A stretch of 64,000 nucleotides of DNA from Cydia pomonella (GCF_033807575.1 NC_084706.1:20436725-20500724), one strand, 5' to 3'. Positions 13,101-28,100 are shown, numbered from the stretch's first letter. A program made the numbers and translations. The notes: generated by a model from the sequence alone, not told the origin.

Positions 13101-16100
13101 TAGTATCAGATTGGAGTCGACTCGAGAGTCGATAAAATGGGCGTCGCTACCCTTTCCGGGTGGGGGGGATTTCACCGCATGAAAAAGAGACACATATAGT
13201 GAGTTCTTACTGTTCTACCAAACTACATATATAAAGTAGTCGTACTTTTTGAGTCAAATTAGTTTAATTCTAAAGGTGCGACGTAATAGCCTGAAGCCCG
13301 CTCTTAGTATGCTAAGAGTACTAGGTATGCCTAGTTATACTATTTGATGGATATTGGTGTCAATTTATAATACGTTTAATTATTCATTGTCTTTACCTAA
13401 TTATCTTTACCTTTTGCCGACCGGTTTGGCCTAGTGGGTAGTGACCCTGCCTATGAAGTATGAAGCCGATGGTCCCGAGTTTGAATCGCGTTAGGGCATT
13501 TCTTTGTGTGATGAATACAGATATTTGTTCCTAAGGCATGCGTGTTTTCTATGTATATACGTAAATATATATTTATCTAAATAAGTATGTTTAACGTCGC
13601 CTAGTACCCATAGTACAAGCTTTGATTAGTTTGGGGCCAATCTGTGTAAGATTGTCCCTACCTATTTATTTATTTATTACCTAACGTAACCTACATTAGG
13701 TAATGAAAGCATTTTATTTTTGTAAGGGTAACAGTTTTGTTGGGATATAAAATGGTTAATGATAAAAACTAATACTTTTACCAGCATTTTAACTTTATAT
13801 TCATGTATTCGAAACCTATACATTTATGACAATAACTTTTGCAAGACGATAAGATTTTTTATTCACAATAACTTGTCCGTATTCGAACTGTCTGGCTACC
13901 CGGCTGGCCGTGGCTGTGTACCCGGATTTTATACTCTGAAACTGGAACTAGTGACAGATAAGAGTCGATTGATGTTTTTTTTAAAGACACTTATACTTAA
14001 ATAGAATTACTTACCTATGTTTAATTAAAAGAAAGACTACTTATACATAATAATCCTTACAGTTTTAACCTATTTAACCTACCTACCTACCTACTTTTAA
14101 TAGTAGCAGTTCGGTTCACTTAGTAGAAATACCTGTTCTAAGAATAATGAAAAAGAAAGAAGAGTAATAAAAATAAAGAATCTGGAAGTCGTTGAGGTGT
14201 TCCGTTCTTCATCAGCAATTCTACTTCAACAAATGTCACTTTATTGAGTAAAATTGCTTGTAATATTGATGAAAATCCTAAAATGACTATATGTATGCCT
14301 ATCCTATACAATATAAGAAGCTCCTTCGGTTTCTCATAGAACCTATCATCAGAACTAGACCTTGACACAAATGTTCCTTAAAAGCCTTACATGCTATAAA
14401 CGAAATAAAATAAAAAACACGCCTAAGGTAAAATACTTGTCGTTGAAGAGTTCCATTTTGCTCAATATCAGCAGTTTCACTTCATCAAATGTCACTTGTT
14501 CAAATAAAAAAAACTTGATATGTTGACGAAAATCCTCAATTCCTCCCAATTGTGAATTCAAATCGATTTAAAATCCTCAATTCCTCATTGAATCCATCAT
14601 CATAACTGGACCTTGACACAAATGTTTCCTAAGAACCTAGCTTGCTACAAACTTAACAAAGAATAAGAATCGCGCGCGTTGAAGAGTTCCGTTCTGGTCA
14701 ATATCACTAACTTGTTTAAATAAAAATGCTTGATATGTTGACGAGAATCCAAACATTACTGTATGTATTGTATGCCTATAAGATTTGAGGAATTTCTTCG
14801 ATTTCTCATGGAACCCATCCTCAGAACTAGACCTTATGACACAAATGTCTTCAAGAACTTTACTTGCTACAAAATAAACAAATAAAACATATCGCGCGCG
14901 AATTGGCGAGTTCCATTTTGGCCAGCATCAGCTGTTGCATTTCGTCAAATGTCACTTTTTAATAAAAATGCTTGATATGTAAATAAAAATCCAGAAATTA
15001 TAAGATGTCAGGAATTCCCTCGATTATTTATGAAACCCATCATCAGAACTGAACATTGATATAAATACACCTTAAGAACGTTACTCGCTACAAGCTTAAT
15101 AAAGAATACAAAACGCGTGCGTTAAAAAGTTACGTTCTGGACAACATCAGCAGTTCCACTTGATCAAATATAACTTTTTTTTAAATAAAACACCTAGAGA
15201 TATTGATGAAAAAAAAACTATATGTATTTCTATAAAGTTTGAGGTGTCCATCATCAGACCTAGACACTAGACACTGGTGTCTAGCACAGATATTTCTTAA
15301 GAACCTTACTTTCTACAAACTTAAAAGTTGCGAGGAATTGTTCGGATTAATCTCTGCCGCCTCTTTCCGTCACCGCTTTACGCTACATCATTTATATCTT
15401 CACCACTTAGATGGTTGGCAATCCTCAACTGTGCATTTCTCTAGAAACTTCCTGCCTCATACAGCTAAACTATGAAATGATCTGTCGCATGCGGTATTTC
15501 CGGCCCAATACGATCTTTCAAACTTTAAGGAAAGAGCGTGTTCCTATCTTAAATGCCAGCACCGCACTTACAATCCCTATGGTGTAACAGATGTCCATGG
15601 CCAGCGGTAATTGCTTACCATCAGTTGATTCGTCTGCTAGTTTGCCTCTTATATCACAACAAACAAAAAAAGAAAAAATCTCACGCGTTGAAGAGTTCCG
15701 TTTTAGTCAACATCACTAGTTCCACTTCATCAAATGCCACTAATGTGAATAAAAAAAGCTAAAGATATTGATGAAAATCCAAAATGACTATATGCCTATA
15801 AGAATTGAGGAGAATGAGGAGTTCCCTCGCTTTCTCATGAAACACATCATCAGAACTGTACTTCGACAAAAATGTTTCTTGAGAATCTTACTCGCTACAA
15901 ACTTAACAACGAAGAAAAATTGCGCGCGTTGGAGTTCCGTTTTGGTCAACATCAGTAGTTCCACATCATCAAATGTCACTTTTGTGAATAAGACTTGATA
16001 ATATGTTGATGAAAATCCAATAAGTACTATATATATATATACCTATAACATTTAAGAAATTCCCTCGATTCTTCATGGGACCCATCATCAGACCTTACCT

Positions 16101-19100
16101 GGACCAGACCTGGATCTAGACACAGATGTTTCTTAACAACCTTACTTTCTACAAACTTATCAGGACAAATCTATTACGGCGAGTGTTCCATCGAATTGCT
16201 CGGATTAATCCTTGCCGCCTCTTTTCGTCATCGCTCTACGCTACAACATTTTTATTTTCACCACTTAGATGGTTGGCAGTCCTCAACTGTGCATTTCTCT
16301 AGAAACTTCCTGCCTCATACAGCTAAACTATGAAATGATCTGTCGCCTGCGGTATTTCCGGACCAATACGACATTTAAAACTTTAAGAAAACAGCGTTTT
16401 CCAATCTTAAAGGCCAGCACCGAACTTACAACCCCTATGGTTTAGCAGGTGTCCATGGGCGGCGGTAATCGCTTACCATCAGGTGTGACGTCTGCTCGTT
16501 TGCCTCTTATATCATAAAAAAAACAAAGAAGAAAAATCTCGCGCGTTCAAGAGTTCCGTTTTGGTCAACATCAGTAGTTCCACTTCATTAAATGCCACTA
16601 GTGGGAATGAAAAAGCTTAAGGTATTGATGAAAATCCAAAATGACTATATGCCTATAAGATTTGAGGTGTTCCCTCGCTTCCTCATGGAACCCATCGTCA
16701 GACCTTTACCTTGACACAAAGGTTCCTAAAAACCTTGGTACTTGAAACTTACTCGCTACAAACTTAACAAAGAAGACAAATCACGCGCGTGGAAGAGTTC
16801 TGTTTCTGATCAACATCAGCAGTTCCACTTCACCAAATGTACTTACTTACCACCCATTTATTTAAAACAGTACCTAGGTACTCCATTTTGATGCCGCCAG
16901 CTTGAAACTTCAATGGCCTCAGTGTCCGATGAACAACTTAAAAATGCTGAAAGTAATAACAATTATAATAAGTTGGGGAGTAGCGACCTTACACACCCGA
17001 GTGCTCCTGGGGAGTTCTGTTACCGGACATACAATAATAATAACAATAAATAAATATTATAGGGACATTCTTACACAAATTAACTGAGTCCCACGGCAAG
17101 CCGAGAAGGCTTGTTTTGTGGGTACTCATACAACGACATAATAATATATAATATACAAATACTTAAATACATAGAAAACATCCATGACTCAGGAACAAAT
17201 ATCTGTGCTCATCACACAAATAAATGCCCTTACTGGGATTCAAACCCAGGATCATCGACTTACTAGGCCAAACCGGTCGTGAAAAAAAGAGCAAAAAAAA
17301 AGAAAAATATGTCAAAAGAAAATGCGATTTGGAAACGTTATTCGCCACTTAATATATATCTGGTTCACAGCATTTATTTGGTGCTGATATAATGCCTGCA
17401 ATATTACCTACCCGAGTACATTAAAATATGAATAAATTATCATAAATTCAAAAGATGGTCCCTATAACAGTTCATTTTTACATGGAAAAATGGCTTTCAT
17501 ATAAAATGTTTGTCAGACATATTTTTGGAAGTATAGTACAATCATTAACTTATAAATATAGGTAACATTTCACGAATAAAAATACGGTAACACATATTTT
17601 TAATTATTTTTTTAACTTATCCTACGCAAAATAGAATTGGAGAAACTGACATAGGGACTCTCATTCGACACGACACGTATAGTAAAGTATGAATCCGCTC
17701 TAAGTCCCCTTACATAGACAGTGGGAAGTAAAATAATTCTTGTTCTGAAAACAATAAAATGTAAAATGATTAGGTAGGACAATCCAAACTTCTAAGGTCG
17801 CGTAGATCAGAAGTAGATATGAATTTGTTCGACAATACGATAGGAAACTTTTCAGCATTTACATTGGCGCATTTTTTTCTGGAATACTATCTAAATTACA
17901 CTTTGTATATATGCTACATTTTTTATATAATTTGGAGCCTTTATTTTCCATGGAGTCGAACGCTATATAGCAGCTATACGAGAAAAAATAATACTTTGAT
18001 CTTACCTACCCCATGAATAGTGAAGATGATCAAGGAGCATACTCTCTGAGATCAATGGAATGGAGTGCCTTTCGATTGGAGAAAATTATAGCGTATTAGA
18101 AATATACTATTTTGTAATTACAATGTTGAATATTTTAAATTGCGTGTTTTGACAATTATTGTTGACAATATTACATTCAGAGTCATCTTGACATAACTTT
18201 AGAAATCCATAAACTAGTCTATACTTTTTAAAATGATGGAGTAAGACTGACGAGATTACCGCGATGTATAAATGTTTTACGTCAAGAAGAATTTTGCTTT
18301 AGAGCGACATCTGGCGTTGAGTAGAAAAGTTAAGGCGTAATTAACTACAATTAATTAACTCATTAAATTGTTTTATTTTGGTCCCTGCAACGATTTGACC
18401 CCAGTTATATTATACGAAAAATAGCTTATAAAAATACTTTTCACATGATATACATGGCATTTGTATACACTCTTATTTCGCTGTGTATCAAGTAATTTTT
18501 AGAATGACGATTTTTTAAAACTGTTCATTGTGTCCCTTTAAATACTTTATCATTGGTGTTGATACAAAAAACATAAAGCATTTTTTATATTCTTTCGAAT
18601 AAAATACGCTAAAACTTTTTATATCCCGCGTATAAGGAAATATAACTGCTTATATGCGCAACTTCTTTTTTTATATAGCTCGGTCCCTGCAAGTGGTCCA
18701 AGGTTGGTGCCATACAATAAAATAATACTACGATTAAGAGCTTTAAAACGACATATGTCTCAACAGTATACATCCATGGGACACTCCCCATACAAAAGTG
18801 CCCATTGTCCTTTCCCAGCTTTATCATAAATCTTGATCTTCCAAATTCCAGTGGATTAAATTTGATTAATTTAATAGGTTTAATTGAGTATAATATAAAC
18901 AAATATTCGCCGATGACTTGAAAGAGATTAAGCAGATGCTGGTTTAATTTGGCTGTGGAAAGTTATTTAATCGGTATTAAGGAAATTTCTACTGAGCCCC
19001 TTCTTACATTTGAGAATTTTAGGTTAGGTTAGAAAAAAAATAGGTCAATTAATATCTTCATCGCGCTGAAGAGGACGGGAAGAGCTTCTAAAATGAGTCC

Positions 19101-22100
19101 GATAAGGACAACAGCAGTAGCGGTGAAACATTCTGCGTAAAAATATCAGAAATTGAGGTTTCATTTTCGACATTTTAATGCTCCAAAACTTAACCAATCG
19201 TAACGAAATTTTGGGAACGGAATGTTTATAATACATTATGCAACGAACGTGAAATTTTGCAAACGAGGTCTTTAGATGCACGACGGCCGCAGGTTAGAGT
19301 GCATTAAAGACTCGAGTTTGCAATATTCTTACCCCCGCAGACACACAATATTTTTCATCACTCTGCGAAGCGAAACAAAAGAAATTTTTTTAGCGAAAAA
19401 ATTCTTAAATAGATACGGTGATTCAATCAAATATTTATCGCTTTATTTTTTGTGCATTGAACTTAGTCAAGAATAAACTTAAAATTTAAAAACGTACATA
19501 ATCGCTGGCAAAAATCAAAACGTTAGCCAAGTGAAGACGACTGCCCGTCTGTACACTCTTATAAATTCATTTTGAACAAACGTAAATCGAAGAATTACGT
19601 TCGTAATTGACCCACTCAATTTGTTCGCTAATACCCACCAAGGAAATGAAACAAAAAAAATGTATGTAATTCTCGTAATTGAATCCTGAACTAATAATTA
19701 CTTATTCAAATAAATGTCGTATTAGAACTATTAATTAATAAGAAATATACTTTTTGAGTTACACTGTGTTTAATATATAGGAAAATTGCAACATTTTTTT
19801 AGTAGTTTTGGCTTGAATCCTGTGTGCACACGTACGCTCCACTAGTCGTTTGGTACTCGTGATTTAAAAGATGGTATAATAAATAAATAAATGTCTTTAT
19901 TTCTTTAACAACGACTAAAAGTTACATTAAAGGTAGGTACATACATCAGTCTGATTTACGTACAAAATATATTTAGTTGCAAAATTAATACATTATGAGA
20001 AGAATGAGTCCTTTACTCCCCCTACTAGTTAAAACTGTATCACGGTGAAGTAAGATTCGTCACCCGCAAGGATAATAATATTGCATAAGATCTATGTTAA
20101 CAGTAGTTACAGAAATCGATAGATACATAAGATTAGAATCGTTTATATTAATAAAACAAACAAATAATATCTGACGGCAGATTGCATAGTTTCTGATAGC
20201 ATCATGGTGTCATGTTGCTAAGTGTTAATTTAAACGTAAACAAGTAGACTATGCATTCCTTAATCGAAAATGGATATTACTTTAATATAGACAATATTAA
20301 ACATTTAAAATAAACCTACTTGAGAAACAATATGAATGCTAGGTATAAATGTGTGTACTGTGTATGTTGATGTATACGTATGTATGTGTTGTGTGAGTGC
20401 GCGCACGCGGATGTGTGTATGGGTGTATGGATAGGTGGGTATGTGTATTTTTTGCCATTTATTTTAATAATTTTTCTGTGTCTTTATAGGTAAGGGTATT
20501 CAGAAACACGTTTAATAGTCTTTTACACTCATATAAACTCAGGTCGCGCAATTGAATGTATTTACTTATTCTATTGTACAATTTGCGGCTAGGAATTTTT
20601 TGAAACTTTCGCGAAATCCAGTCTCAGATGCGGGGATAGTATAGACAATGTCAAGCTAGGATTTAGCGTTTTATAAATGATTGTCTTATAGTTAAAACCG
20701 AAGTATCTTTATAAATCGACTGTGTCGGATATCTAAAGGGTTTGAATGTCATAACTTTAAGAACAGCACGCTGAGCGCGCTCAAGTGTAATTAATTTAGT
20801 TTCTGCAGCACCTCCCCATGTCGTGATGCAATAAGTTGCAATTGATTGACAAAGTGCATAGTATATGGTGGTTAACAACTTAACATCACAAACATGACGG
20901 AGATTCTTAAAAATATATATATAAGCTTTCTAACTCTGCTAGTTAAATTTGCAATATGCCTATTCCAATTTAGGTTTTTATCTAACTGAATGCCTAAGTA
21001 TTTAATAGAATCAGTACTTCGGATAACAGAGCATGTACACTCAATCAACTATGAGCGCGAATGAGATTTTATTGTAATCAAACCAGGCGTAGGCTGAGTA
21101 TTATTGCGTATTCTAAATGTGATATACCTACTTAGTTTTAGAGGAATTTAAGGTTAGGAGATTATAGTTTAGCCGCTTGATTACTCTGTTAAAACATAGT
21201 TGTGCGGTCTTTGCTAACTTAGACCAAGTACTATCCTGGAAAACTAGGGCTGTATCGTCAAATTAGAAAGAGGGGGTTAGGGGAGGGGGTATGTTATCTC
21301 TTTTTAACGTAGTGAAACAGCTGCGTTTGCGATTACCCAGCGTTCGTGATTACCCCGCTTTCCCCTAATTGGAAAAAAAATGTTAATTTATAGTATTTGC
21401 TACCTACTAAAGTAAATTAATAACTTCTGACTACGAGCCTTACGGCTCATTTAGACGGCGCGAGAACTCACATGTGAGTTTCGTTACATATAGGCATTTT
21501 GACCGGTTGACTGAATTGGAAACATCAATAGTCCGGAACGTAACTGCTTACAGGGTGTTTCATTATGGGGCTTTAAATAAAGGGCTAAATTCTACTTGCT
21601 ATACTGAGTTACTTTTATTATGGGGCCAAGCCCGAAATCGCTAAAATATTTTTCATTCATTTTGGCTGATCAGATGTCGATGTTTTCTATGGAAAAGCCA
21701 TTTCTTTGCTATTTCGGGGTTGGTCTCATACTAAAGTAGCTCGATTTAGCGAGTAGAATCGAGCTCTGCATTTAAAGTCCCACATGCATGCATGTATGGT
21801 GGGAAACATGCAAGTTCACGTGCCGTTCAATTCAGCCTTGAGCGAGCCAGCGCAAGCTCTGCGCCACTTTCCTAGCCGATAACGCGTTTTTCCATCTAGA
21901 GATAAGCACCCACGCACAGAGAACTCACCTAGCGTATCGCTATCAGAAAATGTGTTAACTATTGCAACTGCGGACAATCGGCAGAAATCTTACCTGACGA
22001 AGAGAGGCCATTGCGAAACTTTAGCAACCATCTCTCTCTCACTGACCGGTGGCAAGTCAGAGAAAATATAGTACATGGTGGTGCCAAACACGATGACGAT

Positions 22101-25100
22101 GAGTGCGTTCGCCAGACCGGAGACTGGGACCAAGTACTTAAGGTTCCTAATTTGACATAGCAGTACTAGTGGTACTAGGGTAAGTACGCAATACGTCTGA
22201 ATGGATAGTTGGGATTCCGGTACTAGCACATCTATTACCTGAAATTGTACAATTTAAGCATTTTTATAGAGTTATACATCAGGTTGCTGTTTTAACCCTT
22301 AAGAGGCCCACTGATTACCAGTTCGGCGGACGATATCGGCCTGTCAGTTTTTCGCGATTGCCAGCTTATGCGAATAACTAGCAGGCCGATTTCGTCCGGC
22401 AAACTGGTAATCAGTGGCCCCCTTTAGCCATAATTCGCGAGGCCTTCCAAAAAGTAATGATTAACATTACACAGTACAATCAATGATTAGGGGGCTACAG
22501 CAAAATTGTATAGTAAACACCCCTATAATGGAACAGGCACCAGTAATGGGATGGTATAGACAAATCCTGTAAAACAAGTATTTACCATTAGTTTTTAATC
22601 GCTGGCAACATTTTACCATAAACAAGAGCCAAAGAGCTTAAGTTAAATTTTTCATGGATCATTGTTAGTTTGAAAATTAATGGCGCCATACATCTCATGA
22701 CTGGAGCAAAAAACCATAGTTTTAATTGGTTAATACTATTTAAACCAACTGCAGTAGTTATCATTAAATAAATAGAAAACATAAATGACGAATTGGACAT
22801 TCAACTTTTAAAGCATAAAGCGGTAGAAATTTTACAGATGTCGGTGAAATATTAAAAACACTCCAATATTTCTCTTAAATGTCCCATGATTGGTGCCGTT
22901 AACATAGTTATATTTACATTTACATTTGTTACAACTTTTTACAAAGGAAATTTCTATTAGAAAACACACAGAGAAAAGACTATATTTGCAAGGCCAGACT
23001 CCAACTAACTAAAACCTTGTAAGGTCAAATTTGGTTGATAGAAAAAAACAAGATAAGATGTTACTTACTGTTCAATTATTTTCAATCGTATATCATTCGT
23101 TAAGTACCATAGCAGCAATATAATTTTAGTCTCTAATAACTAGTGATAAGCCGAGTTGATAGAATAACCTTTCAGAAGCGGTGGTGGCCGAGTGCATCTG
23201 GCGTCAGACTTTCAATCCGGAGATCGCAGGTTCAAATCCTGGCTCGTATAAATGAGTTTTTCGGAAGTTATGTACGGAATATCATGTGATATTTAGCACT
23301 AGCTTTTCGGTGAAGGAAAACATCGTGAGGAAACCTGCATACATCCGCGAAGAAACTCAAAGGTATAAGTGAAGTCTCCAACCCGCACTAAGCTAGCCAA
23401 ACCCTCTCGCGAATGAGAGGCCTGTGCCCAGCAGTGGGACGTATATAGGCTGAGTTGTTCTTCCGTCACAGGTATGCACGGCGCGCCATATCTTTTGTTT
23501 CTTTCAAATTTCCGCCTCTTCATAGATTGGGTGTGCCTACTTAAAATACAATGATTATGATCTACTTTATTTTAATGTTGACATCGAAGATATTTCTCTT
23601 TAAGAGGATGCCAATACCGAAAGCACGGCGCGTCAGTGCACACTGTCTATTTGTATCGGAGTAGGGGAAGGCGGGGTAATAACGAACACCTAAGGGAGTT
23701 TTGGACTAAATCTAAAGGTAGTATTTGTAGGTTAACTTAAATAGCTTCTTCTGAAAGGTACATTATCGTACTTTAAACTACTACAATCAACAGTATTAAT
23801 TTCTCAGTATTTGATGAAATATTACAACATAAACAAAACCTCTTTGTATTCGTATTTAATTTACCCGACACTGGTCGGGCAATCACGAACACCTAATGGG
23901 ACAGTTAAGATCGTTCACAATTGACCCAGACTGGGCTAAAAATCTGATCATGTAAGACATTTTAGTCATAATTAAAATTAAATTTCAAAATCTACTGCCC
24001 GACAATAATCACAACGTTAGCCAAGTGAAGACGATGGCCAGTCTGTACACATTTTATGGGTCCATTTTAAACAAAAGTAAAATGGAGAATTATTATTTTT
24101 TAAGTGGAGAATTAAAGTTAATGTTTTGTGTAACCCGTGCGAAGCCAGGGCGGGTCGTTAGTGTGTAATTGACTACGGCCCTAGAATGCACCTAAGCAAA
24201 TAAATAGTAGGTATATTACAATAGGGCAGTAAAGAAAGAAATATCGGGTTCGCCTCGGCTGGCAATTATATGGGATCTGCGACTTTCTTATTTATACTAT
24301 GGGAAGTATGTACCCATACTATTTTTCTGCTCAATGGTGCCGGAAAGCGGCAACTTCTTTCAGCGCACTGTGCCGAAAGTTGACAGTTTCCGGCCGGAGG
24401 GCAGAAAATTATCTTACAGTGTCTGTACCTACCTACAATAGTCATTTGTTTTACAAGGGGGAAAGTTGCTGTTTAACCGCTCGTGCTAATATTGACACCC
24501 GAGCAAGCGAAAGAGTCCAAAATTAGCGTAGCGAGTGGTTTGAGATTGGAATCTTGAGCGTTTCGAGGGTTAAACAAACTTTGCCTTCGAGTGAAACACA
24601 ATATTTTTCATCACACCAACGCGAAGAAAATACTAACTATGTAATAACAAAATAAACCAAATCAAATCTTAAAGAACGTCATAAAAAAATATCATTCAAA
24701 ATCATTATTAAAGTCAATTCTACCAGCTGGCATAACAAAATTCGCATCTCATTACATGTGTATAAAATGCAACTTTCTCATTAGTTATTAAACAATTAAG
24801 AGGGCCTTTACCAGTTGGTGTGGTGAAAAGTAACTTACGGGTCTATTTGTTTTTAAACGGCAATCCGCTTAAAAATACTATTAGGTCTAACAACGTAACA
24901 ACTCACATGTATGTCGCTATGCACTGAATGCAATTGAAAACAAACCTCTTTAAAAGATGAACCAATGAATACAACGTACACACATAAGACACTTATGTAC
25001 GTGAGTAGCAGGGAAAAGTCCACCAATACTCTGAAAAAGTAAGAAACATGTGTTACAACATATTTACTTACAAGACATTGGTAAACAGTGTAGAGAGAAA

Positions 25101-28100
25101 GGATATTTTTAAGAAATAAGGGCAAGCTCGGTTCTGCATACAAAAGTAGTTACCCTCTCATTTTAAAACGACTAGCTAGATTGCTTTGAAGCTTTCTACT
25201 TACAATAGGATAAGGCTGTAATTAGTTACTGTAGCCTCAGATACCATAGTTGAATAAAATACAGCGAATTTAAGATTTTCATACAAAACTTGTTTTTGCT
25301 CTATTTCGTTTGTTTTATAAGGTGGAGCAATATAAACTAATTTCACCCCTGAAATATCTCATTTCATTGCAAATTATATGTACGTACAAAGTTTCATTAT
25401 AATCCAACACGTAGTTTTAAAATGAGAATGAAACTGCGTTTGTATGGGAAGGTGAAATTCGGCCGAGATAGCCGAGGACTCTAATCGTCAAAGCTATTAA
25501 ATTATATTTTTACGAGTAAGATGCCACGTCGTTACTTAATTGTATATAAATTAAAGTATTTTAAAAGTGTAGAATAACCAGCTATCATCGACTGGAGTGA
25601 CTTGACACAACGGAAAACATTGAAAATCTCAATAATTTTATCTACACACACAAACCCTCTATGATGCGTTAAAAAACCGCATATTAACTACGGCAAGCGT
25701 TAAGATTAACTGTTTTGTTGGAACTAATTTCTTACCTGTGGAAATGTTATTGCATTATATTACATTTCTAGTAGACAGTCGCCATCAGAAATATCGGAGC
25801 GACCGAGGTGCTCAAAAATATCTGAACACGCACTTTAACGCCTTGACAATAGAGGCGTGTTCTGATATTTGTGAGCACCTCGGCCGCTCCGATATATCTT
25901 TTTTTTTTTTTCATTTATTTTTCAAAGGCACATATACATAATCAATTTTAAAGTTACTCGCCAAACTGCTTATGCGGTTTGTTGGCGAGACAGCGCTCAT
26001 TTTTTACATTTTTATGCACCTAAAAAGGTACCGTACTTAACCCCTTACCGCATATGCAACCTATATACTCGTATATGGCTGATATAATCTTCTACTCTAT
26101 TGACAGCTATTTGAGTTCAAATTTAAAACTATATTTTTTTATGACACGTTAAGGGATTAAGTTGCTATCATTCTATGCTTACATGCCCTAAATTATACAA
26201 GTACATAATTTTACAAGAAGATAGACTATGCAAAAACAACAAGTCTAATAATAATAATAATACACGGTAGCTGAGGTCAAGGTAAATTATCTAAAAGTAT
26301 TTTTTTTAATTTGTTCTTTACTTCCATTATGCTATATTTATTTTCCTCTCTTAACCATTCTATATCATTATATATTTTTGGGACCAAAAATTTATCTGTT
26401 CTTCTACCATAATAGTTTTTGACAAAATGTTGTACATATTTCCTTATTCTAATATTCTTTGTTCTATATCTGCTTTTCTTAAACACTTTAAATTTATTAT
26501 TATAGTAATTATCTATAGCTATCAAATATTGTACTCTTTGAGTCACAGGTAATATTTTATACATTTTATAAAGTTTTTCATAGACGCCTTTCAGATTATT
26601 TTTAGTTTTGCTGTCCAATAAGTATTTGAGTGATCGTATCTGTAGCTTTTTAATTTCCTCAATATACGTTTGGAAGGTTCTGCCATATACATTAAGTCCA
26701 TAACATATCACTGATTCCGCTAGTGCATAATATACTACAAGCATAGTTTTTTTTTACTAATTAATTTATGTAAGATCTGATGGCGAATGTAGCAGACGAT
26801 GTAGTGAAATTGATGAAGTTTTATTCCAGAAGAAATGGCTATTGCAAACAGTGTGATCAAATGCTGCAATGGCGGTTGTAACATACGGTTCCTGTAGGGT
26901 TAAGATGGTCGGCTCTTTATCATTTGTCACCATGCCTGTCACGTTCTAACAAGTATGTAAGCGTGAAAGTGTCGGCTATAGTGACAAGTGATAAAAATGG
27001 AATCATGATGCCGCCGCTGAATACATCACAGAGAGTTTATGAAATTTGTATGTAGATAAAGCAGTATAAATAATTTAGCATTAAAATACTCATAGGTTAA
27101 ACTAGAAGACTATGGTGTCTAAACAAAGTAGCATTTCTCCAATATACAGCGCCATCTATTGAACGGAAGTTCAGTAATTTTGACCAGAGTTCTGAGCGCC
27201 AAACAATATGGATGATATGGATGGTAGCCTTACCACGAGTTTGACACTGACCTGACACTAACATATTCACTAACATATCCATCCCGCTCGTATTGGCATA
27301 ACAGTGCTAGCGAGATGTATAAAAAGTAAATTACGCAGACGTTAGCGAATATGTCTGTGTCTAACTCGTGGTAGCCATACTGCTGCGTTAGTGACGCCAT
27401 CTGGCAATAGCCTGAATGTTGGGAGAACCAAATTTTGTTTAGATGTTGACGTTTTTTCTTCTTATTTTAATAGTCTTAATGACTTTATGAATCTTATATG
27501 ACATAATTGCTATAAGATACTCAACCAACGGACTTGAAAAAGTTGCTCCAGGGCCTCAGTTTTTTAGGGCCGTACTCGAAGGCTGCAGCACACGTCTCAG
27601 AAAAGCTCATAGATGGCTTCTTGGCATCCACGCATACTTCTTGTGATATTTTAACCTAAAGTAATGAAAAACATGTTTTAAACATATATTTTTATAAAAT
27701 AAATTTAAAACAACACCACAGATTTAAACTTTCATGATTTTTACACATTATTAATTTATAGAATCGGAATCCAGTCATTAACATATGTAAGCGGAAACGA
27801 ATATCGACCGTTGAAATCCAATTAACCTTTTGAACGCTTTCTCTCTCGCATCAAAATCGGTGCCAAGCCCCATTTTGAAAGGTAAATTTCCCATACATTA
27901 TTACCCTATTACACAATTCGGCCAAGTTCGTAGGACAAGCATTTAATAAGCTCAAAGACTAAAGTTTATTTGGACCACATTGCATTGGGCCGCCATTTTG
28001 AAAACAAGTTAATTCCTTTAAACAAGTTAAGTCTATTTCTTTGACTGTCGACGTGGTCAGTGAAAATCTTTTTTTTTTAAATAGATCACTTTTAATTTCC

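Larger units (their letters stand above)
14100..16850. repeat. Diverged tandem array of roughly 240-bp units
   Basis: Landmark GTTCC(G/A)TT.TGGTC near 14203, 14450, 14686, 14928, 15130, 15683, 15930, 16555 and 16797 gives spacings of 247, 236, 242, 202, 553, 247, 625 and 242 bp. Each unit carries TCCACTTCATCAAATGTCAC, then TGATGAAAATCC, TGCCTATAAGATTTGAGG, CTCATGGAACCCATCATCAG, TTGACACAAATGTT and CTACAAACTTAACAAAGAA. The two long spacings hold LINE fragments. Units are clearly diverged, so the array is old. On the minus strand several units read TFDEVELLM-like peptide, but stops and frame changes make coding unlikely. Confidence 0.85.

Noticed and set aside
20340..20450. TG-rich stretch as a regulatory Z-DNA element
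   Set aside because: Lies within the 3'UTR of the Jockey-like LINE and is irregular.
23183..23255. Possible functional tRNA gene
   Set aside because: It is followed directly by the body of a widespread SINE, and the acceptor stem does not close properly.
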